Assembly (NCBI GenBank): GCA_029778715.1
Contig: JAKOPT010000029.1
Location: forward strand, 1 to 64,000
Direction of reading: 5' to 3'
DNA: 64,000 nucleotides
DNA from: Actinomycetes bacterium
Lineage (GTDB): Bacteria; Actinomycetota; Actinomycetes; Actinomycetales; Dermatophilaceae
Made by a program: the position numbers and the translations under genes. Below the pieces are notes generated by a model that was not told the DNA's origin, ran no database searches, and was given only the letters and a program-made list of their open reading frames with translations. Positions 35,446 to 43,834 of the stretch are shown piece after piece. Within the stretch, counting starts at the first letter, position 1, and each line of letters starts with the position of its first letter.

Positions 35446-38400
35446 CGGGCCCGCACCTGCCTCAACTTCTCGATCAACGAACCCGTGTCCGCGCTCATCC
35501 CCGGACCACCGGCTCCCGACCGCGCGGCATCCCCGGCGCCCGTCCCGCGCCCCTCCGATCCCAACTGCCCGGAATCGCCGACATCGGTCCCCGAGCCCCC
35601 GCCCGAGCTGCCGCGACCACTCGCGCCACCATCGAGGCCGGATCCACCGTCGACCTGAGCGGCCGCCGCGATGACCCCGAGGAACACCTCCTCGAGTTGG
35701 CGCCGGCTCCCCACGCCGACGACATCGCCGCCTGCACTGAGCACCTCGGACACGACACTCGCCCGGGGCCGGTCGGCCACGATCGTCATCTTGCCGTGGG
35801 CACCGTCGTCCTCGACATCGACCGACCGGATGCCGTCGATCTCCCGCAGCGCGCTCGCCACGACCGTCGGGGTGGCACCGGCGGGCCCCAACTCGACCAC
35901 CGTGGTGTCCGAACTGGCCACCAAATCGGCCACCGCCCCGGTCGTCACGACCCGACCGGCGTGCATCACGACGACATGACTGCAGGTCTGCTCGACCTCG
36001 GCCAGCAAGTGACTGGAGATGACCACGGTACGGCCGCCCGCGGCATACGCATGGAGGATGGGCCGCATCGCCGCAATCTGGGGCGGGTCGAGGCCATTGG
36101 TGGGTTCGTCGAGGATGAGCACCTCGGGCAGCCCGAGCATGGACTGGGCAATGCCGAGCCGCTGGCGCATGCCGTGGCTGTAGGTGCGCACCGGCCGGTC
36201 GAGAGCACCGCCGAGCGCGGCCACCGACAGCGCCTCCTCGAACCCCGCCTCCTCCACCGGGCGCCCCGTCGCCCGCCAGAACGCCTCGAGGTTGGCCCGA
36301 CCGGTGAGATGCGGCAGGAACCCCGGGCCCTCGACCAGGGCACCGACTCGCCCAAGAACGTCCGCGCCCGGGGTGACCGGCGACCCGAGCACATGAACCG
36401 TCCCACTGTCGGGGGTGATGAGCCCGAGCATCATCCGGATCGTCGTCGTCTTGCCGGCACCGTTGGGCCCGAGCAACCCGACGACCTGCCCCTTCTCGGC
36501 CCGCCATGAGACGTCGTCGACGGCGCGGTGCCCGTCGGCATACGTCTTGACGAGGTGATCGACGGCCAACGGCACCTCGGCGAACTCCGGGCGCGCCGCG
36601 ACCCGCGAGCGCCGACGACGCCCGATGAGCCAGCCCGCAAGGATGACCACGAGCACCCCGAGGATGGCCGCGCCCACCACGAGCGCCTCGGTGTCACGCT
36701 CGGACGTCCCGGCGAGCGGGGTGCCGACGAGCGTGGGGACGTCGAGCCCACCGACCGTTTCGATCCGGTCGGCGCGGGCCTCGCGCGGGTTGCCGTAGGC
36801 CGCGTCGGTCGAGGTGACGAGGACCCGCCACCGGCTGCCGGACGCAAACTGCCAGGTCGCCGCGGGCAACGCCACCTCGACCTCGGTGGGGGTACCCGGC
36901 GTTACGTCGAGGCGCACCGGCGCCACCAGGCCGCGTGGCTGGCTCACGTTTTGCCCCTGGACCTGCCACAGGCTGACGAACAGCGTCACCTGCGACCCGG
37001 TGGACGTCACCCGCAGCCGCACCCGGGGCGCCCCCACGACCGTGACCGCCGCACCCACCCCAGTGGTGTCGAAGGCGACCGATTGCCCGGGGAGGGCGGC
37101 CAATTGGTACGTCGGGAGGCCCGTCGTCAGGGCTCCGAGCCCGGGCACCGCGCTGATCGACGCGGGCGCACCGCCCGGCGGGGTGAGTACAGCCTTGGTC
37201 CCCGCCGTGGAGGCGAACGGGATCGTGGTCACCGTCCGGGGCGCCGTCGCGGCAATCCCCGGGTATGCCGCCCCGCTGAACAGGGGCGCCACGCTCGCTC
37301 GGCGGGCCACCGTCCCGGCATAGACAAACACGGGCACCGGCAACGCACTCGCCGATGATGCACCCGCTGGCACCGTGCTCGAGGCCGGCGACGGGTTGGC
37401 GGCGGGCGCCTTGAGGTAGTGCGCGAGCCAGGTGTCGGCCGCGGCGTCATCCTGGGTGGCCGTGCTCGACGGGCCGTCGTGGCCACCGTCGATCCACCGC
37501 ACCGCCACCGGCACCCCCTGCGCCTGCAACGCGCGCGCCGTCGCATCGGCCTGATCCAGCCCGAACAGCGAATCCGCCATCCCCTGGATGAGGAAGGTCG
37601 GCGCCTTGATCTGCCCGATCAGCGCCGCCGGGCTGTGGGCGCGCAGCAGCGCGAGCAACTCCGGGCTCGGCGTGCCCGACTGCGCCGCGGTCAACAGCAG
37701 TCGGCACACCGTGGGGTCGAACCGCCCGCAGAGTATGCCGCCCGCTCCCGCTGCCGCTGCGGCACCGGTCCCAGCCCCACCGGTCGCTCCACCTCCCGCG
37801 CCAGCGGAACCGGCTCCGGCTCCGGCTCCGGGCGGGGCTGGGGCACCAGAAGAGGCGGCGGCGCTGCTGGTCACGGCGGCCGATGACGACGCACTCGGAG
37901 AGGCCGAGGATCGGGATCCCCCGTTGGCGTCCCCGCCGCGGGCCGCCCCGCCCACCGAGGCCGCGAAGAATCTGCTGATCCATTGCTGTTTGATCGGTCC
38001 GGGCGCGGCCGCAGCAGCAGCCGGGAGAGTTGTGGCCTGCGGGAACAGCGAGGCGGCCAAGTCGTTCCACGTGATGGCGGCGACCACCGTGTCTATCCGG
38101 GGGTCGAGAGCCGCACCGATGAGGGCGATCGCCCCACCGTAGGACCCGCCGGCGATCCCGACCCTCGGGTCGCCTGACCCGTCCTTGAGGACGTCCGAAC
38201 GCGCCGCGAGCACGTCTACGAGAGCCTTGACATCGGCACCTTCGAAAACCGGATCGTCCAGGTGGATTCGGCCCCCCGAGGCACCGAATCCGCGGGCGGT
38301 CCAGGTGAGGACGACATAGCCCTGTTCGGCGAGAGAGCGCGCTCGATCAGCCACGTCGGCCTTGCTGCCGCCGAATCCGTGGCCCAGGAGCACCGCCGGG

Positions 38401-38705
38401 TGCGGGCCAGCGGCGGCCGAGGCGAAGATGGTGACGTCGAGCGCCACCGCGGTGCCGTCGGGTTCGGGAGCGACGGTGACCTTCTGGTCGCTGACCAGCA
38501 CCGCGGGCGGGACGGCCCCCAGGGCCGATGTCCCTGCGAGAACTCCACCCATGGGGCGCGCGACGACCCCGAGGTCGTGGGCCGGCGACGCGGCATACGC
38601 AAGGGGTGCGCCGAGCACGGCGAGCACCCCCCACAGCGCCACGATCACCGCGCTGGGGCGGCGAGCACGACCTGGGGAAACGGGCACGGGCTCATCCTGC
38701 ACCAC
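35442..38705 (-). CDS. Fusion of an extracytoplasmic alpha/beta hydrolase with an ABC-2 ATPase
   Basis: 1087 residues from GTG 38705. A signal-anchor (VIVALWGVLAVLGAPLAYAASPAHD) precedes an acyl-esterase/X-Pro-dipeptidyl-peptidase-like hydrolase (LLGHGFGGSKAD, nucleophile elbow GIAGGSYGGAI near 188, DGGHDGPS) with its beta-sandwich C-terminal domain. One membrane segment (about 670-690, VVGAAILGVLVVILAGWLIG) leads to a cytoplasmic ABC ATPase (Walker A GPNGAGKTTT near 745, signature YSHGMRQRLG, Walker B VLILDEPTNGLDP). The tail is Gly/Ser-rich. The predicted topology puts the hydrolase outside and the ATPase inside. A Gly/Ala/Ser-rich insert splits the hydrolase near 250-330. Works with the adjacent permease. 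Confidence 0.88.
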   Translation of the reverse strand: MVQDEPVPVSPGRARRPSAVIVALWGVLAVLGAPLAYAASPAHDLGVVARPMGGVLAGTSALGAVPPAVLVSDQKVTVAPEPDGTAVALDVTIFASAAAGPHPAVLLGHGFGGSKADVADRARSLAEQGYVVLTWTARGFGASGGRIHLDDPVFEGADVKALVDVLAARSDVLKDGSGDPRVGIAGGSYGGAIALIGAALDPRIDTVVAAITWNDLAASLFPQATTLPAAAAAAPGPIKQQWISRFFAASVGGAARGGDANGGSRSSASPSASSSAAVTSSAAASSGAPAPPGAGAGAGSAGAGGGATGGAGTGAAAAAGAGGILCGRFDPTVCRLLLTAAQSGTPSPELLALLRAHSPAALIGQIKAPTFLIQGMADSLFGLDQADATARALQAQGVPVAVRWIDGGHDGPSSTATQDDAAADTWLAHYLKAPAANPSPASSTVPAGASSASALPVPVFVYAGTVARRASVAPLFSGAAYPGIAATAPRTVTTIPFASTAGTKAVLTPPGGAPASISAVPGLGALTTGLPTYQLAALPGQSVAFDTTGVGAAVTVVGAPRVRLRVTSTGSQVTLFVSLWQVQGQNVSQPRGLVAPVRLDVTPGTPTEVEVALPAATWQFASGSRWRVLVTSTDAAYGNPREARADRIETVGGLDVPTLVGTPLAGTSERDTEALVVGAAILGVLVVILAGWLIGRRRRSRVAARPEFAEVPLAVDHLVKTYADGHRAVDDVSWRAEKGQVVGLLGPNGAGKTTTIRMMLGLITPDSGTVHVLGSPVTPGADVLGRVGALVEGPGFLPHLTGRANLEAFWRATGRPVEEAGFEEALSVAALGGALDRPVRTYSHGMRQRLGIAQSMLGLPEVLILDEPTNGLDPPQIAAMRPILHAYAAGGRTVVISSHLLAEVEQTCSHVVVMHAGRVVTTGAVADLVASSDTTVVELGPAGATPTVVASALREIDGIRSVDVEDDGAHGKMTIVADRPRASVVSEVLSAGGDVVGVGSRRQLEEVFLGVIAAAAQVDGGSGLDGGASGRGSSGGGSGTDVGDSGQLGSEGRGTGAGDAARSGAGGPGMSADTGSLIEKLRQVRAR

Positions 38706-38816
38706 GCCCCTGACAACCCCGACCCCGGCTGGTTCTCCGCTCTCCGCCCGCCGACGTCCGGGGCGAGTCCCCCCGGGACCTCGCCGGGAGCACGGAGAAA
38801 CGTGGAGCAGCCCGGC
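38706..38816. other. Short intergenic spacer with palindrome
   Basis: It contains GGTTCTCCG and CGGAGAA, which can pair over about 50 bp. The 16-bp palindrome CCCGGCCTAGGCCGGG straddles the stop of the next minus-strand gene (TAG at 38817-38819). It is a likely terminator region. Confidence 0.4.
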
Positions 38817-39554
38817 CTAGGCCGGGGGCTCGGTGTCCTTCCGGGCGGCTCCGGGTTCCCGAGCTTCGGACTCTCGCGCCCTGGCTTCCTTGGCCGCCGC
38901 CACTCGGGCCTCCTCTGCACGCCCTTCGGCGCGGGCCCGCTCGCGCTCCTTGGCGCGCGTCCGGCTCAGCCGCCACCACGCAAACGCCATGAACACCACG
39001 ACCGCCGCGAGCACCCCGATCAAGACCCCACTCTGGTAGCCGCGGCCGTCGGTGAGCATCTGGTATTCGAGGGAGCCCTTGTTGTCGTTCGCCTTGTTGA
39101 CGGCGATCCGCAGCGAGAACACCAGCGGGGCCAACGGCACCGCCGCCACTGCACCGACCAGAATCCGCGCCCACCCGGGCATCCCGCGGCGCAGCAACAC
39201 CCACAGGAGGAACAGGCTCGCCACCCCCGCGACGAACCCCACCATCCACCCGAACCCGAACCCCGCGAACGCGTTGCCGTCCACCCGCCGCCGCACGACC
39301 CCGATCCACCACTCACCGAACGCGAACCACCCGACAATCAAGGCCAGCAGCCCCGCGACGATGAAACCGAAGACGGTGAGGATGCTCCGCCCCACGTCGG
39401 CCACCGAGCGTTTCGCGGTCGGGCCGGACCCAGGACCCGGTATGCCGCCCACACCCGTCCCGCTGGCGGCCGGCTCTGCGGCCCCCGAAGTCGGACGAGG
39501 GGGGTCGAAGTGATCCGGGTGGCCCGATGCGGACTGGGCAGGTGGGGTGCTCAT
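38817..39554 (-). CDS. Membrane protein of unknown function
   Basis: 245 residues from ATG 39554, which overlaps the AI-2E gene stop by 4 bp. A Pro/Gly-rich cytoplasmic N-terminus (about 70 residues) is followed by four membrane segments (SILTVFGFIVAGLLALIVGW, GFGFGWMVGFVAGVASLFLLW, ILVGAVAAVPLAPLVFSL, SGVLIGVLAAVVVFMAFAWW). A highly charged C-terminal helix of about 60 residues (RTRAKERERARAEGRAEEARVAAAKEAR split over several turns) is probably a coiled coil. I do not recognise a family. Probably co-expressed with the permease upstream. Confidence 0.75.
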   Translation of the reverse strand: MSTPPAQSASGHPDHFDPPRPTSGAAEPAASGTGVGGIPGPGSGPTAKRSVADVGRSILTVFGFIVAGLLALIVGWFAFGEWWIGVVRRRVDGNAFAGFGFGWMVGFVAGVASLFLLWVLLRRGMPGWARILVGAVAAVPLAPLVFSLRIAVNKANDNKGSLEYQMLTDGRGYQSGVLIGVLAAVVVFMAFAWWRLSRTRAKERERARAEGRAEEARVAAAKEARARESEAREPGAARKDTEPPA

Positions 39555-40636
39555 TGCGTCATCCTCACTGTCTCGGCGGGCGTGGGTTCGTTGCTCAAGA
39601 AGACACCGACCCACCGCAGCCCGGGAGTGGCGTCGATGAGCACGGCCTTACAGAAAAGCGTGAGCGGGATCGCCAGCACCGCACCGAGCGGGCCGACGAC
39701 ACTGGCCCAGAAGACGAGGGACATGAACGTCGTCGTCGTGTTGAGGCCGACGGCATTGCCCATGAACCGAGGCAGCATCAGGGTTTGGACGACGAAACTG
39801 ATCACGGCATACGAAATGAGCACCGCGAGCGCCTTGCCGGGCCCACTGTCGAGCAGAGCCAGAAGGGTCGGGGGGACCAAGGCGATGGCGAACCCGATGT
39901 TGGGGATGAAGTTGCAGATGAAGGCGAGCAGCGCCCAACTGAGAGCCAGCGGTACGCCAATGACGAGCAGCGCGACATAGTCCCCCGCCGCCAGGATGAG
40001 GCCGAAGATCGCCGAGTACACCCAGTACTTGCGCACCCGCCAGGCGAAGTCACTCAGCGCGTCGGCCAGCAACGGGCGCACCCGGCGCAACACCGAGGTG
40101 CGAGCAGACACGTCGGAGGTGTCGAGAATGAGGAACGCCAGCGAGAGCAGCATGAAAAGCAGCAATGAGAACGTCGAGGTCAGCCCGGCGGCAAGCGACT
40201 GCGCCACCCCGATGAGCGAGGTGATGTCGAACTTGCGCACCGCATCACGGGCCGCCTGAGTGTCGAAGCCGTGCCGGGCGAGTTCGGCGATCCCCTGGTT
40301 GAAGAGGCCACTGAACCGACCTCCGTACGAGGGAAGGGTGTTGGCCAACTCGGCCACCGCGATCCCGATGACGAGGACCATGCCCAGCAACACGGCATAC
40401 AGGCCGGCCAACACGATGATCGTGGTGAGCGCCCGCGGCATACCGTGGCGACGCAACCAGGCCATCGCCGGGCGGGCGGACACGGCCAGGGTGAGCGCGA
40501 GGAACACCGGGCCGATGAGGCCGGCTATCTCGCGGGTGCCCGCCATGACAATGACAGCGGCCGCGAGCACCACGAGAATCATGGGGCCGAACCCCAAACC
40601 GATGGACTCGCCAGAGCCCTTGGCGTCGCTGCTCAC
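39551..40636 (-). CDS. AI-2E family transporter (PerM-like)
   Basis: 361 residues from GTG 40636. About seven to eight membrane segments. Family features are the paired N-terminal segments after GFGPMILVVLAAAVIVMAG, VSARPAMAWLRRHGMPRALTTIIVL, and the C-terminal FICNFIPNIGFAIALVPPTLLALL and QTLMLPRFMGNAVGLNTTTTFMSLVFWASVVGPLGAVLAIPLT. Members export diverse substrates or exchange sodium and protons; the AI-2 name reflects only one member. First gene of a two-gene operon. Confidence 0.92.
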   Translation of the reverse strand: MSSDAKGSGESIGLGFGPMILVVLAAAVIVMAGTREIAGLIGPVFLALTLAVSARPAMAWLRRHGMPRALTTIIVLAGLYAVLLGMVLVIGIAVAELANTLPSYGGRFSGLFNQGIAELARHGFDTQAARDAVRKFDITSLIGVAQSLAAGLTSTFSLLLFMLLSLAFLILDTSDVSARTSVLRRVRPLLADALSDFAWRVRKYWVYSAIFGLILAAGDYVALLVIGVPLALSWALLAFICNFIPNIGFAIALVPPTLLALLDSGPGKALAVLISYAVISFVVQTLMLPRFMGNAVGLNTTTTFMSLVFWASVVGPLGAVLAIPLTLFCKAVLIDATPGLRWVGVFLSNEPTPAETVRMTQ

Positions 40637-40717
40637 GTTTCCTACTTTGCCCTATCCCACCGACAACCGGTTGGCCGAACTCCCCGCGGCTGGGCCGCGG
40701 CGACCTAGAGTGGCGGA

Positions 40718-41230
40718 ATGAGCGACCTCGCCGACCCGCGCCAGGACGAAGTGGACGCGTTCTGGGTCGATGCCCGGATGCGGGCCAACCTCAACCGCCT
40801 CGCCGCCTATTGGGGACCCAAGGAAATCGACTCGCTGCAGCCGCCCGCGATGGCCTTCGGGGGCAGCGCCGAGGTCGCGGACGAGTTGGCCGCGCTCGTC
40901 GTGGCGGGCGTGAAGACGGCGACGGCGGGGGCGTTGTGGGATTACGAGGCGGCCGGGGAGGAAGTGCCCGAGCGCGGCCAGTTGTCCATCGTCGTCGACG
41001 GATCGGGGCATCCGCGGGCCTTGATCGCGACGACCTCGGTGGAGGTGGTGCCTTTCGATCAGGTCGGCGAGGAATTCGCGGCCGCCGAGGGCGAGGGGGA
41101 CCGCTCGTTGGCATCGTGGCGGCGCGACCATGAGGCCTTTTTCAGGACGTATGCCGCGCACTCGCGGGGGTTCTCGCCCGACATGCCCGTGGTGTGCCAG
41201 CGCTTCGAGGTGCTGTTCCCGACGCACTGA
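40718..41230 (+). CDS. ASCH domain protein
   Basis: 170 residues from ATG 40718. Features: VDAFWVDARMRANLN, MAFGGSAEVADELAALVVAGVKTATAGALWDYEAAGE with the GxKxxT-type motif, RALIATTSVEVVPFDQV, and DRSLASWRRDHEAFFRTY, ending VVCQRFEVLF. ASCH domains have a PUA-like beta-barrel and bind RNA; some members hydrolyse N4-acetylcytidine. The role here is inferred from the family. It is divergent from the AI-2E gene by 81 bp and convergent with the TPR gene. Confidence 0.92.
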   Translation: MSDLADPRQDEVDAFWVDARMRANLNRLAAYWGPKEIDSLQPPAMAFGGSAEVADELAALVVAGVKTATAGALWDYEAAGEEVPERGQLSIVVDGSGHPRALIATTSVEVVPFDQVGEEFAAAEGEGDRSLASWRRDHEAFFRTYAAHSRGFSPDMPVVCQRFEVLFPTH

Positions 41231-41299
41231 TCTGCGAGGCGGCCACGCCGACCTCCGGGGCGCCCGAGAATCCAGGCGCAGCGTCGCTCGGCCCGCTGA

Positions 41300-41391
41300 C
41301 CCTGGGGGGCGGGGCGGGGGCCCGGCCGGAGCCGGGTGGGGCCGGGGCCGGCTGGGGCCTGGGCCGGGCGGGGCCTGGGCCGGGCGGGGCC
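41300..41391. repeat. G+C-only low-complexity tract between convergent genes
   Basis: Runs of GGGG separated by GCC, GCCT or CC, with a tandem GGGGCCTGGGCCGGGC unit near the right end. There is almost no A or T over about 90 bp. It lies between the ASCH and TPR gene ends. It could form G-quadruplexes on the plus strand or act as a termination or pausing zone. Confidence 0.6.
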
Positions 41392-41392
41392 G

Positions 41393-41755
41393 TCAACGCC
41401 CGGAAGTGTCCATTCCGAGAGCCTCGGCCACCCGCTTGGCCGTCTGCGCTTCGTCGTGCCAGCCGGCGCGCTCGAGGGAGCGGAACCGGAGCAGCGCGGC
41501 ATACCCGTTGGTGGGGTTGTCGATGAGCAGCGCCTCGGCGGCCTCGGCGGCCTTGGCGAGTTGGGCGGAGTGGAAGTAGGAGCGGACGAGCAACTCGCGC
41601 GCCTCGCCGGCCTCACTGCGGGAGACCTGGGTGAGGAGGTGTTCGAGGACCTCGATCGCGGGGAGGTATTCGCGGCCCTCGAACAGGTCGACCGCCCACT
41701 TGTAGAGGTCGTATGGCTCACGCCCTTCGAGCAGGGGCGTGATGAAGGTGGCCAT
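41393..41755 (-). CDS. Small tetratricopeptide-repeat protein
   Basis: 120 residues from ATG 41755, placed 8 bp after AAGGAG; GTG 41764 is less likely. Helical repeats are visible (YDLYKWAVDLFEGREYLPAIEVLEHLLTQ, EARELLVRSYFHSAQLAKAAEAAEALLIDNPTNGYAALLRFRSLERAGW). The protein is close to small actinobacterial tetratricopeptide proteins of about 120 residues. It is cytoplasmic and presumably a protein-binding adaptor; partner unknown. Confidence 0.85.
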   Translation of the reverse strand: MATFITPLLEGREPYDLYKWAVDLFEGREYLPAIEVLEHLLTQVSRSEAGEARELLVRSYFHSAQLAKAAEAAEALLIDNPTNGYAALLRFRSLERAGWHDEAQTAKRVAEALGMDTSGR

Positions 41756-41880
41756 CGTGCTCACTCCTTGGGGTCGAGATGCGACGTGCGTCGCGCCTGT
41801 ATGCCGCTGCCAACCTTGGCGTGCTCGTCCCTATTCCGTGGTGGCTCCTGCACGGGCCGCCGTTCGTGCCCGGTCACGAT

Positions 41881-41941
41881 ATCGAAGGAGCGAGACTTGC
41901 CGTTGGTGCCTGGGCCCAACGGCAAGTCTCGCTCCTTCGAT
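41881..41941. repeat. Hairpin element, family A (copy 2, perfect 26-bp stem)
   Basis: ATCGAAGGAGCGAGACTTGC... pairs without a mismatch over 26 bp around a 9-nt loop (TGCCTGGGC). It ends 23 bp from the stop of the minus-strand ppk2 gene and lies upstream of the TPR gene. A terminator for ppk2 is likely, but the strong sequence similarity to other family A copies needs another explanation. Confidence 0.88.
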
Positions 41942-41963
41942 TCAGTCACCCGCACCCGCGGCG

Positions 41964-42857
41964 TCAGTCGCCGGAGGCGTACCGGGCCCGCTGGACGATC
42001 TTGGCGTCGGCGGGGTAGACCACCGAGGTGTCCTTGCCCTCGTAGTTGAACTGGTTGAGGAAGGCCCGCAGCGCGTTGATCCGGCCGCGCTTCTTGTCGT
42101 TGGACTTGATGGTCAGCCAGGGGGCGTGCCGCTTGTCGGTGTAGTCGAACATCGCCTCCTTGGCCGCGGTGTACGCCTCCCAGCGGTCCAAGCTCTCCAG
42201 GTCCATCGGTGAGAGCTTCCAGCGGCGCACCGGGTCGAGTTGGCGGATGGCAAACCGCGTCCGCTGCTCCTGCTGGGTGACCGAGAACCACAGTTTCGTC
42301 ACGGTCGTCCCCGACTCCACGAGCATCCGCTCGAACGCGGGGGCCTGCTTCATGAACACCGTGTACTGCTCCTCGGTGGCGAAGCCCATGACCCGCTCGA
42401 CACCGGCCCGGTTGTACCAGCTGCGGTCGAAGAGCACGATCTCGCCGGCGGTCGGCAGGTGCTTGACGTAGCGCTGGAAGTACCACTGCCCCTGCTCGGT
42501 CGAACTCGGCTTGTTGAGCGCGACGACCCGCGCGGCACGGGGGTTGAGGTGCTCCATGAACCGCTTGATCGTCCCACCCTTACCGGCCGCATCCCGCCCC
42601 TCGAACACGAGCACGTGCTTGAGCCCCTCGTCCTGCGACCAGTACTGGAACTTGAGCAACTCGACCTGGAGCTTGTACTTCTCCTCTTCGTACTCGTCAC
42701 GGCCCAGCAACTCGGGGTAGGGGTATTCCTCGCGCCAGGTCTCGACCGCTTGCCCGTCGGGCATGAGCAGGATCGGGTCTTCCTCCTCACTCCCGGCGAC
42801 GGTGTAGCCCTGCTCGCGCAGGGAGTCGATGTACTCGCGAAGGGCCATCTTCTGCAT
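41964..42857 (-). CDS. ppk2: Polyphosphate kinase 2
   Basis: 297 residues from ATG 42857 (MQKMALREYIDSLREQGY); ATG 42848 is possible. PPK2 enzymes phosphorylate nucleotides with polyphosphate. Walker A is FEGRDAAGKGGTIKRF. The lid and Walker B region is EIVLFDRSWYNRAGVERVMGF, then LWFSVTQQEQRTRF and RRWKLSPMDLESLDRWEAYTAAKEAMFDYTD. The one-domain length matches the short PPK2 classes; whether it prefers GDP, ADP or AMP cannot be read from the sequence. Cytoplasmic, monocistronic, with a hairpin downstream. Confidence 0.95.
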   Translation of the reverse strand: MQKMALREYIDSLREQGYTVAGSEEEDPILLMPDGQAVETWREEYPYPELLGRDEYEEEKYKLQVELLKFQYWSQDEGLKHVLVFEGRDAAGKGGTIKRFMEHLNPRAARVVALNKPSSTEQGQWYFQRYVKHLPTAGEIVLFDRSWYNRAGVERVMGFATEEQYTVFMKQAPAFERMLVESGTTVTKLWFSVTQQEQRTRFAIRQLDPVRRWKLSPMDLESLDRWEAYTAAKEAMFDYTDKRHAPWLTIKSNDKKRGRINALRAFLNQFNYEGKDTSVVYPADAKIVQRARYASGD

Positions 42858-42898
42858 ACCCCCATTGTCCTCCCTCGGCCCCGTCCCGTCCGCCCCTC

Positions 42899-42960
42899 CC
42901 GTCACCCTTTTCCCGCCTCAACCACCCACCGTCCACTTCGCACCCCGACCGTTCCCGTGC
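42899..42960. repeat. Intergenic element similar to 34527-34590 (inverted)
   Basis: CTTTTCCCGCCTCAACCACC followed by GTCCACTTCGCACCCC matches the complement of 34540-34590 at most positions. The hairpin arm opposite is degenerate here (GTGCGAACTG). It lies upstream of ppk2 and of the toxin-antitoxin operon. Confidence 0.6.
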
Positions 42961-43090
42961 GAACTGCCCCTATCCCACCCCCAGTCCACGCCCACACCCC
43001 CGCGGCCACCGCTCACCACCGCGCCGTCCCCACCCCACAGGCAGTCCTCGATGACTGCAGAAAGCATTGAGTACATGGCACTATGCATGC

Positions 43091-43351
43091 ATGGGTGTCG
43101 TGATTCAGATTCGTGATGTCGATGAGTGGGCCCGAGACCGCCTCAAGGCACGCGCAGCCCAGGCCGGGGATTCGTTCAACACCTACCTGCGCCGCATCCT
43201 CACCGACGAGGCGAGCCGCATGACGCAGACCGAGGTTTTCGCTCGCGCACGAGCCCGCAGCGAAACCGCCGACGTCCCGTCCGCCGACGTCATCCGCGCC
43301 GAACGCGACGCTCTCGCAGCCCGATACGCGGCCCCACGGCCACCCCAGTGA
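43091..43351 (+). CDS. FitA/VapB-like ribbon-helix-helix antitoxin
   Basis: 86 residues from ATG 43091. The N-terminus MGVVIQIRDVDEWARDRLKA with AGDSFNTYLRRILTDEAS is the FitA-type ribbon-helix-helix. The C-terminal part (SADVIRAERDALAARYAA) should thread into the toxin. The AT-rich stretch before it (ATTGAGTACATGGCACTATGCATGC) has overlapping palindromes including GCATGC and is the likely autoregulated promoter. Its stop overlaps the toxin start by 4 bp. Confidence 0.88.
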   Translation: MGVVIQIRDVDEWARDRLKARAAQAGDSFNTYLRRILTDEASRMTQTEVFARARARSETADVPSADVIRAERDALAARYAAPRPPQ

Positions 43352-43740
43352 CCGATCTCGTCATCGACGCATCCGCCCTGATCGACGCTCTCGTCGGCAC
43401 TGAGCAAGTCGCGATCCAGGAGATGATCGCCGGCCGCCCCCTCGTTGCGCCGGCCCACGTTGACGCCGAGGTCTTGAGCGGCTTGCGCGGCCTCACCCTC
43501 GGTGGGCATCTCAGCCGGACGCGTTGTCTCGACGCCCTCACCGACCTGCGTGACCTTCCCTTGGAGCGGTGGCCACTCGACGATGGCCTGCTCCGGCGCG
43601 CCTTCGATTTCGCCGCGAACGTCACCTCCTACGACGCGCTCTACGTTGCCCTCGCCGAGGCGCTCGACGCCCCCCTGCTCACCCGCGATGCCCGCCTGGC
43701 CCGCACCGCCCGCCGGTGGGTTCGGGTGGAGTTCGCGTGA
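43348..43740 (+). CDS. FitB/VapC-like PIN-domain toxin
   Basis: 130 residues from GTG 43348 (GTGA overlap with the antitoxin). Acidic residues of the PIN site: LVIDASALIDALVG (Asp), HVDAEVLSGLRGL (Glu), TSYDALYVALAEAL (Asp) and LLTRDARLARTA (Asp). All four positions are kept, so it should be an active ribonuclease. A hairpin made of two opposed octamers begins at the base after its stop codon. Confidence 0.9.
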   Translation: MTDLVIDASALIDALVGTEQVAIQEMIAGRPLVAPAHVDAEVLSGLRGLTLGGHLSRTRCLDALTDLRDLPLERWPLDDGLLRRAFDFAANVTSYDALYVALAEALDAPLLTRDARLARTARRWVRVEFA

Positions 43741-43763
43741 CGGCATACGACCTCGGTATGCCG
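43741..43763. terminator. Hairpin formed by two inverted copies of the octamer
   Basis: CGGCATAC, loop GACCTCG, GTATGCCG: an 8-bp perfect stem starting at the base after the toxin stop codon. In Neisseria, inverted pairs of DNA uptake sequences form terminators in the same way. Termination here is inferred. Confidence 0.55.
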
Positions 43764-43834
43764 CCCGACTTCTCCCAGCGGGCCGCGGGACACTGCGACC
43801 AAGACCCATCGCGCCCCACCGAGGGAGACAGAAC

